A stretch of DNA of 64,000 bases from Flavisolibacter longurius (GCA_013327885.1 JABUMY010000016.1:62001-126000), one strand, 5' to 3'; positions 43,816-52,498 are shown, counted from the first letter of the stretch. Numbers and translations are program-made. The notes: a model not told the origin generated them from the letters alone.

Positions 43816-43934
43816 GTTGGTTATTATCAAGTGTTAGAATCCAAAAACAACCCAAAAGCTGCATTCAGCCGACAAAAATAGAAAATTCACGTTGTCCGGC
43901 TCCTGATTTATAGGAATCTTATGAGAAAGGCGGA

Positions 43935-44185
43935 GGCCCCCACCTAACCTCCCCCAACGGGGGAGGAACAGCCAACGCACAACGCCACGCTTTTGCACGA
44001 TATGTTTTTTGGCGCCGCCAGTCTTTTTTTAGCGGAGGCTTTTCGCTTATGCATACGATTGTTTTCTACCTGCCAATTCTCTCTGCAAAGCCCGGAGGGC
44101 TTTCCTGTGAATAGCACCGGGTGAAACCCGGTGAGCAAGTGCACCAGATGGCAAAAAAACCCGGAGGGGGTTCCCGTTTATTGAC
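43935..44185 (+). repeat. Composite palindrome module, second copy
   Basis: Same order of parts as 22101-22365: GGCCCCCACCTAACCTCCCC with its palindromic partner, CCACGCTTTTGCACGA, a T-rich hairpin, AAAGCCC-GGA-GGGCTTT (44087-44103), GAATAGCACCGGGTGAAACC with CGGTG (44109-44133) and an ACCCGGAGGGGGT palindrome (44159-44172). Spacers differ between copies while palindromes are kept. Confidence 0.75.
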
Positions 44186-44822
44186 ACTGGCCTAATATTC
44201 TGCTGATGAACAGGGAACTTTATTGGGTTTTGTGAACCCACCCCAAGTCTTTACGGAAATAGTAAGCGTTAGGCCGCCCCTCCGAGGAGGGGATAACTGT
44301 TCTAGCGGAACGAGATTGGTAAGGGAAAAGATGTAATTGCCTTACCAATTTCTAATGAATACAAATTTTCAATAATCGACTTTCAATGTTCAGATCTCAA
44401 TTGAGAAAACTGGATGTCTGTCTTTTTCCCATTACCCGCTGGTTCAGCGCCTTATTGCGCATAAACTAACGCTTCTATTTGCTGTAAAAAAAGAATAGCG
44501 CAATACAGCGCCTACTGTTTCTTGCTTTATCAGCCGATTAAGGTTCTTGCATCAAGCAACGTAAAGTGAAGAATGTAACGAAATCGAAAGAGAGTATACA
44601 AAGTGAATAGTGCAACCAGTAATGAAAGCTTGTTGTGCGCTGGGCTTGGCAAATCCAGCGGAGCATTGGATTTGCCTTGAACTTTTGGCTCCACCTTTTG
44701 TTTCCAAGACAAAAGGTGGAAAATTCCCTATAGAAAAGAAAGACCAAATAAAAGCAAATACATTAACAAGCAGGGATGCTCGCTAATCAACTAAATGAGA
44801 ACTCATCTTAAAACATCCCAAC

Positions 44823-44857
44823 AAAAGAAAAGCCTCCACCAAAACCTGGTGAAGGCC
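44823..44857 (-). terminator. Terminator after the clpP pair
   Basis: Minus-strand GCCTTCACCAGGTTTTGGTG with GAGGC forms a stem with one mismatch, followed by TTTTCTTTT. It lies about 60 bases downstream of the clpP stop. Confidence 0.65.
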
Positions 44858-44915
44858 AATCCTCTATCACGCAAAACTGTTTTGCAAATCAATCCTTCCT
44901 TGAAGGAAAGCCCAT

Positions 44916-45587
44916 TTACAGCATCTTATCCAAAACCTTGTCCACAATCCCGTACTCAATGCTCTTTTCTGCATCCATCCAATAATCCCGTTCAAAATCC
45001 TTACGGATACGCTCAATCGTTTGACCCGTATTCTCCGCCAGGATGCGGGCACCCATTTCTTTTGTACGCAGGATCTGCTCAGCATGGATCTCCATATCGG
45101 CACTCACCGCCTGGATGTGACCACCCAGCGAAGGCTGGTGGATCATCACTTCGCCATGCGGGTAAATATAGCGCTTGCCTTTTTCGCCGGCGCTCAGCAG
45201 GATGCTTCCCATGGAGGCCGCCAGTCCCATACAGATAGTGCTAACCGGGGAGGAGATCAGCTTCATGGTATCATAGATCACCATGCCGCTGGTAACAGAG
45301 CCACCCGGGCTGCTGATGTAAAACTTGATCTCTTTGCCGGGAGCGTCAGCTTCCAGCAGGAGAAGTTTGGTGACGACGTCCTTGGCCGATTTATCGTCCA
45401 CCACACCCCAGAGGTAAATGGCGCGGGTTTCAAAAAAGTATTTTTCAAGACGCTTGTACAGCATGCGGGTGTCCACTTCGGCCCGCTCTTCTTTTTCTTC
45501 TTCGCCGGGTTCGGGTTCGCCGGGAACACCGGGCTCGGGCTGCATGGTATGTAAATAACGGTTCGTCAATAATTCTGAAAAACTCAT
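44916..45587 (-). CDS. clpP: ATP-dependent Clp protease proteolytic subunit with acidic N-terminal extension
   Basis: Serine peptidase that forms the degradation chamber with ClpX. 223 residues. Triad: Ser125 in GLAASMGS, His150 in EVMIHQPSLGG, Asp201 in RDYWMDAEKS. Residues about 15-38 are an unusual Pro/Glu-rich insertion (QPEPGVPGEPEPGEEEKEER) after MSFSELLTNRYLH, longer than the usual axial-loop region. Second of two tandem clpP genes (73 bases apart), suggesting hetero-oligomeric ClpP1P2 or specialised rings. Confidence 0.95.
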   Translation of the reverse strand: MSFSELLTNRYLHTMQPEPGVPGEPEPGEEEKEERAEVDTRMLYKRLEKYFFETRAIYLWGVVDDKSAKDVVTKLLLLEADAPGKEIKFYISSPGGSVTSGMVIYDTMKLISSPVSTICMGLAASMGSILLSAGEKGKRYIYPHGEVMIHQPSLGGHIQAVSADMEIHAEQILRTKEMGARILAENTGQTIERIRKDFERDYWMDAEKSIEYGIVDKVLDKML

Positions 45588-45660
45588 CGTATAACTTCTT
45601 TTAGGTTTAAGATTCTATTTCCGTCAACTAACAAAATGCTTGATCTTGTTTCCCGACGTC

Positions 45661-46356
45661 TTACTGGTCTTTTTTCTCTTTGCGTGGATTGGTCAGCAGC
45701 ACTTCGTCTACCAGCCCGTACTCTTTTGCTTCGGGAGCCGTCATCCAGTAGTCACGGGTCAGGTCTTCTTCCACCCGTTCGATCGTTTGTTCCGAATGGT
45801 TGCTGTAGATCTCGTACAGCTCTCTTTTAATCTTTTTCACCTCCCGCACGGTGATCTCGATATCGGTCGCTTGTCCGCCAATGGCACCGCTGGGCTGGTG
45901 CAGCATCACACGGGAGTGCTTCAGGGCAGCCCGCTTTCCTTTTGTACCCGCACAAAGCAGGAGCGAGCCCATAGAAGCCGCCATGCCGATACAGATAGTG
46001 GCCACATCGGGAGTGACGTATTGCATGGTATCGTAGATACCCAGGCCGGCATACACGCTGCCGCCGGGAGAATTGATGTACATGTTGATATCGCGGGTGC
46101 GGTCGGTGCTGTCGAGGAAGAGCAATTGTGCCGTGATAATGTTGGCCACTTCGTCATTGATGGGGTACCCCAAAAAAATGATGCGGTCCATCATCAGGCG
46201 GCTGTAAACGTCCATGACGGCCACGTTCATCGGACGTTCTTCGATAATGTTCGGCGTCAGCCCGGTAATGACATATTTGTTATAGCTGTCTAATGTGTTA
46301 CTCGAAATCCCCTTGTGCTTAACGGCATATTTTTCAAATTCTGATGGAAAACTCAT
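45661..46356 (-). CDS. clpP: ATP-dependent Clp protease proteolytic subunit
   Basis: 231 residues. Triad: Ser128 in GMAASMGS, His153 in VMLHQPSG, Asp202 in RDYWMTAPEAKEYG. Contains YINSPGGSVYAGLGIYDTMQ and an N-terminal region of about 40 residues (FEKYAVKHKGISSNTLDSY). The basic C-terminal tail (NPRKEKKDQ) may mark the hydrophobic-pocket side. It heads the clpP-clpP-(repeat)-clpX block; trigger factor is not adjacent. Confidence 0.96.
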   Translation of the reverse strand: MSFPSEFEKYAVKHKGISSNTLDSYNKYVITGLTPNIIEERPMNVAVMDVYSRLMMDRIIFLGYPINDEVANIITAQLLFLDSTDRTRDINMYINSPGGSVYAGLGIYDTMQYVTPDVATICIGMAASMGSLLLCAGTKGKRAALKHSRVMLHQPSGAIGGQATDIEITVREVKKIKRELYEIYSNHSEQTIERVEEDLTRDYWMTAPEAKEYGLVDEVLLTNPRKEKKDQ

Positions 46357-46446
46357 GTTCGTCTTTATTAGATTTTAAGCAATTTAATGGAAGGTAGGCT
46401 TACAAATACCAGGCCCGGCGCAAAAACCGGACATTTTGGCTGCGAA

Positions 46447-46482
46447 CCGCAGAGAACAGGAGAAGCGGAGGTTTTCGCAGAG
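46447..46482 (+). repeat. Left inverted flank of the GxxExxY gene
   Basis: CCGCAGAGAACAGGAGAAGC then GGAGGTTTTCGCAGAG. It matches the reverse complement of 46889-46924 at 31 of 36 positions, ends 19 bases before the ATG, and is of the CGCAGAGAA low-complexity type. Confidence 0.85.
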
Positions 46483-46501
46483 ATAATTTTTATATTTAGC
46501 T

Positions 46502-46888
46502 ATGACCACTGCTAACTTGAATTCTCTTGGAGGAATCATTCTCGATGCTTCAATAGCCGTTCATCGTGAGTTGGGACCAGGGCTTTTGGAATCTGCTTAT
46601 GAATTGGCACTGATGCAGGAGTTGATGCAAAAGGGCTTGGTGGTAAAAAGACAGGTTCCTGTGCAACTAGCTTATAAAGGAGTAAATCTTGGCAAAGCTT
46701 ATGAAATTGATCTCCTTGTAGAAGATGAGATCATTGTAGAAATCAAAGCCGTTTTGGAGATGCACCCCATCTTCATGGCCCAAATCATTACCTATCTGAA
46801 GCTATATGGCAAAAAGCTAGGTTACCTCATTAACTTCAATGAGACCTTATTGAAGAACGGTTTCAAAAGAGTAGTGTATAACATTTAA
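46502..46888 (+). CDS. GxxExxY protein (PD-(D/E)XK nuclease-like)
   Basis: 128 residues. The name-giving motif is G27-L-L-E30-S-A-Y33 in LGPGLLESAYELAL. Further on, YEIDLLVEDEIIVEIKAV supplies Asp70, Glu80 and Lys82 in the spacing of a PD-(D/E)XK nuclease core (PF13366-type). A C-terminal helix-strand pair (AQIITYLKLYGKKLGYLINF) completes the fold. All putative catalytic residues are present. Function of the family is unknown. The gene is enclosed by 36-base inverted repeats; the right one starts with the base after the stop codon. Confidence 0.88.
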   Translation: MTTANLNSLGGIILDASIAVHRELGPGLLESAYELALMQELMQKGLVVKRQVPVQLAYKGVNLGKAYEIDLLVEDEIIVEIKAVLEMHPIFMAQIITYLKLYGKKLGYLINFNETLLKNGFKRVVYNI

Positions 46889-46924
46889 CTCTGCGAAACC
46901 CTCTGCCTCTCCCCTTCTCTGCGG
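46889..46924 (-). repeat. Right inverted flank of the GxxExxY gene
   Basis: CTCTGCGAAACCCTCTGCCT then CTCCCCTTCTCTGCGG; the reverse complement of 46447-46482 with five mismatches. It begins immediately after the TAA stop. Confidence 0.85.
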
Positions 46925-46971
46925 TAACCACCACGGAACAGCATTTGCAACACTCTCCCCAAATTCAATCT

Positions 46972-47742
46972 ATGTTCATTCCGGTAGGCGATGATAACAG
47001 GGACAGGAGCACCACACCCTATATAAACTATCTTTTTATAGGCATCAACATCCTGGTGTTTGTTTTTCTGCAGGGCATGGGCAACGATTACAATTTTACG
47101 TTTGCTTATGCCACGGTACCAGGTGAGATCCTTACCGGCGAAGATTTTGTTTCTGAATCCAAAGTGTTCCGGGATGCCATTACGGGAGAACGCATCACCA
47201 TGCCCGGACTGCAGCCTACAAACATCCCGGTTTATTTTACGCTGATCACCTCTATGTTCATGCACGGAGGCTGGGCGCATCTTTTGGGGAATATGCTGTT
47301 CTTGATGGTGTTTGGTGATAACATCGAAGATGCCATGGGACACCGTCGCTATTTTTATTTCTACCTGCTTTGTGGTGTGCTGGCAGGCCTTAGCCATGTC
47401 CTCACATCGGCCTTTACCAGCCAAAGCATTTATATTCCAAGCCTTGGCGCATCGGGGGCCGTTTCCGGTGTCATGGGTGGTTATATGTTGCTGTTTCCTA
47501 CCCGGTCGGTGCACATGTGGATCTTCTTTTTTATCAGCTCCGTGCCGGCGTTTATTGCTGTGGGCATCTGGTTTGTGTTCCAGGTCATCAACGGCATGGG
47601 CATGCTGGGAGGCGAGGAGTCGGCCGGTGGGGTGGCTTACGCGGCGCATATCGGTGGGTTTATTGTTGGCTTCCTGCTGGTAAAGCTTTTTGCCAAAAAG
47701 CGGCGGGTTCAATTAATAAAGGAAGAAGAAGCGTCCTGGTAA
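46972..47742 (+). CDS. Rhomboid family intramembrane serine protease
   Basis: 256 residues, polytopic. Catalytic Ser161 in LGASGAVSGVMGG and His226 in YAAHIGGFIVG; loop 1 region FMHGGWAHLLGNMLFLMVFG around 97-114. A non-membrane insert (EDFVSESKVFRDAITGERIT, about 57-76) lies between the first and second helices. The start ATG 46972 is preferred over the TTG at 46945. Substrates unknown. The 3' end overlaps the convergent lipid kinase gene by 30 bases. Confidence 0.93.
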   Translation: MFIPVGDDNRDRSTTPYINYLFIGINILVFVFLQGMGNDYNFTFAYATVPGEILTGEDFVSESKVFRDAITGERITMPGLQPTNIPVYFTLITSMFMHGGWAHLLGNMLFLMVFGDNIEDAMGHRRYFYFYLLCGVLAGLSHVLTSAFTSQSIYIPSLGASGAVSGVMGGYMLLFPTRSVHMWIFFFISSVPAFIAVGIWFVFQVINGMGMLGGEESAGGVAYAAHIGGFIVGFLLVKLFAKKRRVQLIKEEEASW

Positions 47743-48561
47743 GCATTCGATGTTGAATTCCGTTGCCGAAAACGTTTCACCGTCGGCATGCGCCGGAATC
47801 TCCTGCAACGCTTTTATCACCACCAGGGATGATTTGACATAGGTGATAAACGGCAGGTTTTGGTGGGTGCCCTTTTGGATCAGCGGCAGGTAGCGCAGGC
47901 GCCAAAGCGGGTGTATCTTGCCAACAATATTGGTGTCCAGCAGGCCGTCATTAACAAGGCTTTGCGGGCTCACCCGGAAACCGCCGCCATAACGTTTGCC
48001 ATTGGCCACCGAGATCATAAAACATTTTTTGCCCCAGTTAAAATCGGTTGTGCTGACCGTGCACAGAAATGACCGGAAGCGGAAGATATTTTTCAGGATC
48101 GTCAGCAGGTAAGAAGCCTTGCCCTCCCGCTTTGCTTTTCCTGCCAGGTCCTGCGCCACCTTGCCGTCAAAACCAATGCCCACGCCATTGATAAAAAGTC
48201 TCCGGTTGCAGAGCCCTGCATCCACCGGCCGGGGTGTCGCCGCTAAAACAGTTTCAAGTTGTTGTTCCAGGGAAAGATCGCCATAGAGCAGCCAGTGAAA
48301 ATCGTTACCGGTACCACCCTTAAAAATTGCCATGGGCAGGTGAAACTGCGGGTATTGGTTGATAAAATAATTCAGTGTGCCATCGCCGCCTACAATCCAG
48401 GCTTCGGTAACATCCACCCAGGCCGAAGGCCAGGTGTCGGTATAAACCGTGTGCTCTATCCCGCTTTGCATTAAGAGCGCCGCTAGGTTCTTTGCTACTG
48501 CAACCGCTTTTGGCTGAAAGGGATTCACAACAAGCGCAATGTTTTTGTCGGTAAGCTGCAT
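47713..48561 (-). CDS. Diacylglycerol/lipid kinase family protein
   Basis: 282 residues from MQLTDKNIALVVNPFQPKAV; DAGK catalytic domain with the nucleotide-binding AWIVGGDGTLNYFINQYP (around 70) and GGTGNDFHWLL, then the C-terminal beta-sandwich (VSVANGKRYGGGFRVSP, DGLLDTNIVG). Related to YegS/DgkB/sphingosine-kinase-like enzymes; Bacteroidota make sphingolipids, so a sphingoid or diacylglycerol substrate is possible. Overlaps the rhomboid gene tail-to-tail. Confidence 0.88.
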   Translation of the reverse strand: MQLTDKNIALVVNPFQPKAVAVAKNLAALLMQSGIEHTVYTDTWPSAWVDVTEAWIVGGDGTLNYFINQYPQFHLPMAIFKGGTGNDFHWLLYGDLSLEQQLETVLAATPRPVDAGLCNRRLFINGVGIGFDGKVAQDLAGKAKREGKASYLLTILKNIFRFRSFLCTVSTTDFNWGKKCFMISVANGKRYGGGFRVSPQSLVNDGLLDTNIVGKIHPLWRLRYLPLIQKGTHQNLPFITYVKSSLVVIKALQEIPAHADGETFSATEFNIECLPGRFFFLY

Positions 48562-48652
48562 AAAAAAATGACGCCTTTCAGCGTCATACAAATTTGCTTA
48601 TAATTTTTTTGGAAGCATGTGTAGGGGCTATGAATTGCGTTGAGCAATAACC

Positions 48653-49369
48653 TTACAGTTTCTTCACGCTGCTGGCACCCGAGCTGTTCTGGCTGATGCT
48701 TGGGTTGCCCCGGTAGGCCACGTTGCTGGCACCGGATGCATCGATGTTCAGTTGCTTGTTGGCCGTGATCTCCGCATCGGTAGAACCGGAAATATCAAGC
48801 GAGGTTTCGTCGGTAATAAGATTGAGACATTTCAGCGTGCTGGCGCCGCTGGCTTCCGCTTCAAATTTCGCAGTGCTTCCCCTTAGCTGCAGGCCGCTGG
48901 AGCCGGAAAGGTCCACCTGCAATGACGACACGGCCAGGTCCATTTCGATTTCGCTGGCACCGCTGGCACCAAGCTCCAGTGTATTGCCGTTGATCTTGTT
49001 TTCGCCAATCACTTTGGACGCTCCTGATACTTCGATCGAACGGAATTCGGGTGCTGACACATGCACGACCACCATATCATCGGAAGGCTGCAGGTTGTAT
49101 CCTTTTTTAGGCTGGATCACCAGCGTGTTGCCGTCTTTAAAGACATCGAGGTATTCCAACAGGTTTTCATCGGTTTCTATGCGAACGGTATGGTTACCGT
49201 CCTGGCGTACCCTTACTTCCACGGCGCCACCGGCATCAATGCTGTTGAAGCTGCCCAGGTCGCGACTAATGTTCACAATATTTCCGTTGCCGCGAACTCT
49301 TTCGCCACCAAAAAAGCGGCAGGAGGTAAAAAGCGTAGCGGCCAGTAAAACAAAAACAAATGGCTTCAT
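48653..49369 (-). CDS. Head GIN domain lipoprotein (DUF2807)
   Basis: 238 residues. Lipoprotein signal MKPFVFVLLAATLFTSCRFF (Cys17). The mature protein is a right-handed beta-helix-like DUF2807 domain with repetitive strands: FNSIDAGGAVEVRVRQDGNH, EVSGASKVIGENKING, LDISGSTDAEITANKQLNID and ASGASNVAYRGNPSIS, each turn ending in SGAS/SGSS. Surface or periplasmic; role unknown. The start at 49369 is chosen for the signal peptide. Confidence 0.88.
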   Translation of the reverse strand: MKPFVFVLLAATLFTSCRFFGGERVRGNGNIVNISRDLGSFNSIDAGGAVEVRVRQDGNHTVRIETDENLLEYLDVFKDGNTLVIQPKKGYNLQPSDDMVVVHVSAPEFRSIEVSGASKVIGENKINGNTLELGASGASEIEMDLAVSSLQVDLSGSSGLQLRGSTAKFEAEASGASTLKCLNLITDETSLDISGSTDAEITANKQLNIDASGASNVAYRGNPSISQNSSGASSVKKL

Positions 49370-49437
49370 GAATGAAATGGTTTTGGTATAAGACCACCAA
49401 GGTAAGAAAAAGGTTACAGAGAGGCGGCCCACCCTGC

Positions 49438-49573
49438 CCCTCCCGGTGGGAGGGCCCAGATCGATGTTTCTATTTTTCTGTTAGATTCATTTGTTATACG
49501 TTGCGGTATCGATTGATTTAGGGTGATGGCAAAAGAAGCAGCATGTCACACCTGAGCCCCTCCACCGGAGGGG
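49438..49573. repeat. Pair of GC-rich palindromes in the guaA upstream region
   Basis: CCCTCCC-GGT-GGGAGGG (49438-49454, preceded by GCGGCCCACCCTGCC) and CCCCTCC-ACC-GGAGGGG (49557-49573). Both belong to the same family as the GGCCCCCACCTAACCTCCCC elements at 22101, 22540 and 43935. The second lies 35 bases before the guaA start and could affect its mRNA. Confidence 0.7.
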
Positions 49574-49608
49574 AAGGGGGAGGCTTCTTCTCCTTATCTT
49601 CGCACCGC

Positions 49609-51189
49609 ATGACAGAAAAAATTATCATCCTCGATTTTGGCTCCCAATACACGCAACTGATTGCCCGTGCTGTTCGCGAGGCCAATGTGTACTGCGAGAT
49701 TGTTCCGTTTTCCAAAAAGCTTACTTACGATCCTTCGGTGAAAGGCGTTATCCTTTCCGGCTCGCCCTTTTCGGTGAACGATGCCGAGGCGCCGGAGGTC
49801 AATGTGTTTGAATACAGTCAGCAAACACCCGTACTGGGCATTTGTTACGGCGCACAGCTTACTGCCAAGCAGTTTGGCGGTAAGGTAGAGCGCAGCAGTA
49901 AACGCGAATATGGGCGTGCCATTCTGCACCCCAGCCAGGATGATGTGCTGTTGAAAGGACTGCTGCCCGCTTCGCAGGTTTGGATGAGCCACGGCGATAC
50001 AATTTTAGAACTTCCCGGCGGCTTTGAGATTTTAGCCACCACGGACAACATTCCTGTTGCCGCCTTTCGCATGAAGCAGGCAGATGCAACCTCCGCGGAG
50101 GACTCAACCCCAAACGCCAAACCCCAAACGCCAAACCCGCTATACGGCCTCCAGTTTCACCCCGAGGTTTATCATTCCATCGAAGGAAAAAAGGTCCTCA
50201 AAAACTTTTTGGTGAATATCTGCGGCTGCAGCCAGGATTGGACACCGGCGCATTTCATTACCGATACCATTGCTTCTTTGAAGGAGCAGATCGGCGACGA
50301 CAAAGTGGTGATGGCCATCAGCGGCGGTGTGGATTCTACCGTTGCGGCTACCCTTATCAGTCGGGCTATTGGCGATAACCTGCATTGCATTTTTGTAGAC
50401 AACGGCGTGCTGCGAAAAGACGAATATGAAACGGTCTTGTCTACCTACCAGCAGCTTGGCCTCAACGTAAAAGGCATCGACGCCAAAAAAGAATTTTATA
50501 AAAAACTAAAAGGCAAAACCGACCCGGAGAAAAAACGCAAAGCCATCGGCAAGCTGTTTATCGACATCTTCCAGGAGGAAGCCAAAAAAATCAAAGGTGT
50601 TACCCTGTTGGGACAAGGCACCATCTACCCCGATGTGATCGAAAGCGTATCGGTGCACGGTCCTTCGGTTACCATCAAGTCGCACCACAACGTGGGTGGC
50701 CTTCCGAAGAAAATGCACCTGGGACTGGTAGAACCCCTGCGTTCGCTTTTTAAAGATGAAGTAAGAAAAGTTGGCCTGGAATTGGGTATTCCCGAAGAGC
50801 TCATTTCACGTCATCCCTTCCCCGGGCCCGGGCTGGCCATTCGCATCCTTGGCGAAGTGACCGAAGAAAAGGTAGACCTCTTGCAGCGGGCCGACGACAT
50901 TTATGTTAAAGCCCTTAAGAGCCATAACCTCTATGCAACGGTTTGGCAGGCCGGCGCCATCTTACTGCCGGTACGCAGTGTGGGGGTGATGGGAGATGAG
51001 CGGACCTACGAGTTTACGGTTGCCTTGCGGGCTGTAACCAGTGTGGATGGCATGACGGCCGATTGGGCGCACCTGCCGTATGATTTCCTGGCCCATGTTT
51101 CCAACGAAATTATCAATTCGGTAAGGGGCATCAACAGGGTGGTGTACGACATCAGCAGCAAGCCGCCGGCAACCATCGAGTGGGAATGA
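49609..51189 (+). CDS. guaA: GMP synthase (glutamine-hydrolysing)
   Basis: Converts XMP to GMP. Start [20 protein letters not shown] at 49609; upstream in-frame codons are translated palindrome. Amidotransferase domain: nucleophile Cys in LGICYGAQL (near residue 80), catalytic His/Glu in [13 protein letters not shown]-pyrophosphatase: [16 protein letters not shown]-terminal dimerisation domain: [17 protein letters not shown] and [18 protein letters not shown]. 526 residues. Residues about 156-177 ([20 protein letters not shown]) just before LYGLQFHPE are encoded by repeat DNA and appear to be an insertion next to the active site. Confidence 0.96.
   Translation: MTEKIIILDFGSQYTQLIARAVREANVYCEIVPFSKKLTYDPSVKGVILSGSPFSVNDAEAPEVNVFEYSQQTPVLGICYGAQLTAKQFGGKVERSSKREYGRAILHPSQDDVLLKGLLPASQVWMSHGDTILELPGGFEILATTDNIPVAAFRMKQADATSAEDSTPNAKPQTPNPLYGLQFHPEVYHSIEGKKVLKNFLVNICGCSQDWTPAHFITDTIASLKEQIGDDKVVMAISGGVDSTVAATLISRAIGDNLHCIFVDNGVLRKDEYETVLSTYQQLGLNVKGIDAKKEFYKKLKGKTDPEKKRKAIGKLFIDIFQEEAKKIKGVTLLGQGTIYPDVIESVSVHGPSVTIKSHHNVGGLPKKMHLGLVEPLRSLFKDEVRKVGLELGIPEELISRHPFPGPGLAIRILGEVTEEKVDLLQRADDIYVKALKSHNLYATVWQAGAILLPVRSVGVMGDERTYEFTVALRAVTSVDGMTADWAHLPYDFLAHVSNEIINSVRGINRVVYDISSKPPATIEWE
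50090..50140 (+). repeat. CCTCCGCGGAGG palindrome plus ACGCCAAACCCC repeat inside guaA
   Basis: CCTCCGCGGAGG (50090-50101) is followed by TCAACCCCAAACGCCAAACC and CCAAACGCCAAACCCGC (50104-50140), two units of the repeat shared with nrdJ, pyrD and 12298-12332. Read in frame. Confidence 0.85.
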
Positions 51190-51262
51190 TAAAAAAGTAA
51201 AAATTAAAAAGGCAAAGGCTGGGGTGAAAAACATTTCACATTGGCCTTTGGCTTTTGACTTG
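51190..51262. repeat. Low-complexity inverted repeat after guaA
   Basis: AAAGTAAAAATTAAAAAGGC with AAAGGCT faces GGCCTTTGGCTTTTGACTTG (51244-51263). The imperfect hairpin fills nearly the whole gap between guaA and the next gene. Confidence 0.6.
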
Positions 51263-51267
51263 CCATC

Positions 51268-52425
51268 ATGAATAAAAAGTTTGTTTTCCTTGCCGTTGCT
51301 GCCTTTGTGTTTTCCTTCGGCGCTGTTGCACAGCGACAGAAGATCGCCATTTTTGCTCCACTCTACCTCGACTCGGCATTTAACTATGCCGGTAACTACC
51401 GTTTCAACAATACTTTTCCCAAGTTTTTAAACCCGGGCGTTGAATTTTACCAGGGTGTGAAACTGGCCCTCGATTCATTGCAGCGCACAGGCGCACCGCT
51501 GGAAGTGTTTGTGTACGATACGAAGTCAAATGCTTCATCGGTGGACCAGAAGATCCGCAGCGCCGAACTGGCCAATGTATCCTTGGTGATCGGCCATTCC
51601 AATCCTTACGAAACCCGCCAGTTGGCTGCGTTTGCCCAAGGTAAAAAAATACCTTTTGTATCGGCCACGCTGCCCAACGATGCCGGTGTTAGCAACAATC
51701 CCTACTTTGTTGTGCTGAACACAACCCTGCAGGGACATATCGAAGGCATTTACCGCATGCTGCAAAAAAGCCACCCTCTTGATAATATTATTTTGTTTGG
51801 CAGAAGCGGTCAGCAGGAAGATGCGATCAAATCACATTTTAGCGAGTTTGGAAAGATCACGGCTTCGGCACCATTGAAGATAAAAGTGGTGGATGTTGGC
51901 GAAACCTTTACGCCGGGCAAACTGGCTTCGCACATGGACAGTACCCGCCGCAACGTGATCATTGCCGGCAGCATGGAAGAAAGCTTTGGCCGCGAACTGG
52001 CAAAAAACCTCTCCTCCCTCAACGGCACCTACCCGGTAACGCTGATTGGTATGCCCACCTGGGATAATTTTAATTTCAACCGGCCCGAGTTTAAGATCCT
52101 GGATATAATTTATTCGACACCGTTTTATTATTCCCGCATGACACCGCTGGAAAGCCGCCTCGCCACCGCTTTTGAAAAGGAGATTGGCAGTCGCCCCACC
52201 GATAATTTCTTTCGCGGTTACGAAACGGTCCTGCGCTTTGGCCAGTTGCTGGTTGAAACAAAGTCTGACCTTGTCTCCAATCTTTCCACCAAAGGCAATC
52301 CTGTGTTTACCCGGCTCGATATTCAGCCCGTCTTTAAGGACAAACGCACCATGGTGCTTGATTTTTTCGAGAACAAAAATCTCTACTTTGTAAGGGTGTC
52401 TGCCGGCAATAAGCGGCTCCTGTAA
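51268..52425 (+). CDS. Periplasmic type I solute-binding-protein-like protein
   Basis: 385 residues with a signal peptide (MNKKFVFLAVAAFVFSFGAV). Two-lobed receptor fold: KIAIFAPLYLDSAFN, GVEFYQGVKLALDSLQ, SLVIGHSNPYETRQLAAFAQ, IPFVSATLPNDAG and DSTRRNVIIAGSMEESFGRE recall branched-chain amino acid ABC receptors or LivJ-like domains of LpoA/YraM. No transporter genes are adjacent, so it may be a structural or sensor version. The ligand is unknown. Confidence 0.75.
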   Translation: MNKKFVFLAVAAFVFSFGAVAQRQKIAIFAPLYLDSAFNYAGNYRFNNTFPKFLNPGVEFYQGVKLALDSLQRTGAPLEVFVYDTKSNASSVDQKIRSAELANVSLVIGHSNPYETRQLAAFAQGKKIPFVSATLPNDAGVSNNPYFVVLNTTLQGHIEGIYRMLQKSHPLDNIILFGRSGQQEDAIKSHFSEFGKITASAPLKIKVVDVGETFTPGKLASHMDSTRRNVIIAGSMEESFGRELAKNLSSLNGTYPVTLIGMPTWDNFNFNRPEFKILDIIYSTPFYYSRMTPLESRLATAFEKEIGSRPTDNFFRGYETVLRFGQLLVETKSDLVSNLSTKGNPVFTRLDIQPVFKDKRTMVLDFFENKNLYFVRVSAGNKRLL

Positions 52426-52431
52426 GTTTTA

Positions 52432-52498
52432 AGTTTACCGTTTGCAGTTTACAAGTTATCGAACCCCAACTGTGAACTGCAAACTGTAAAATTTGAAC
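52432..52498. repeat. GTTTGCAGTTTAC-type inverted repeat
   Basis: TTTACCGTTTGCAGTTTACA (52435-) pairs with GTGAACTGCAAACTGTAAA (to about 52490) with one or two mismatches. It lies between the binding-protein gene and the exonuclease gene. Confidence 0.7.

Larger units (their letters stand above)
43816..44915. other. 1.1 kb gene-free, repeat-rich interval between clpP and clpX
   Basis: Contains the composite palindrome module (43935-44185), a GC-rich palindrome GCCCCTCC-GA-GGAGGGG near 44273-44290, an unassigned stretch to about 44820 that includes the inverted pair CACCTTTTGT / ACAAAAGGTGG (44693-44719), and the clpP terminator (44823-44857). Short open frames here have no protein-like features. 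Confidence 0.6.

Noticed and set aside
44530-44747. Overlapping 60-70-codon frames in the clpP-clpX gap
   Set aside because: They lie in repeat-rich DNA, use weak starts, and show no domain; likely spurious.
46885-47712. 275-codon open frame antisense to the rhomboid gene
   Set aside because: The rhomboid frame has catalytic Ser and His motifs; the antisense frame has none.
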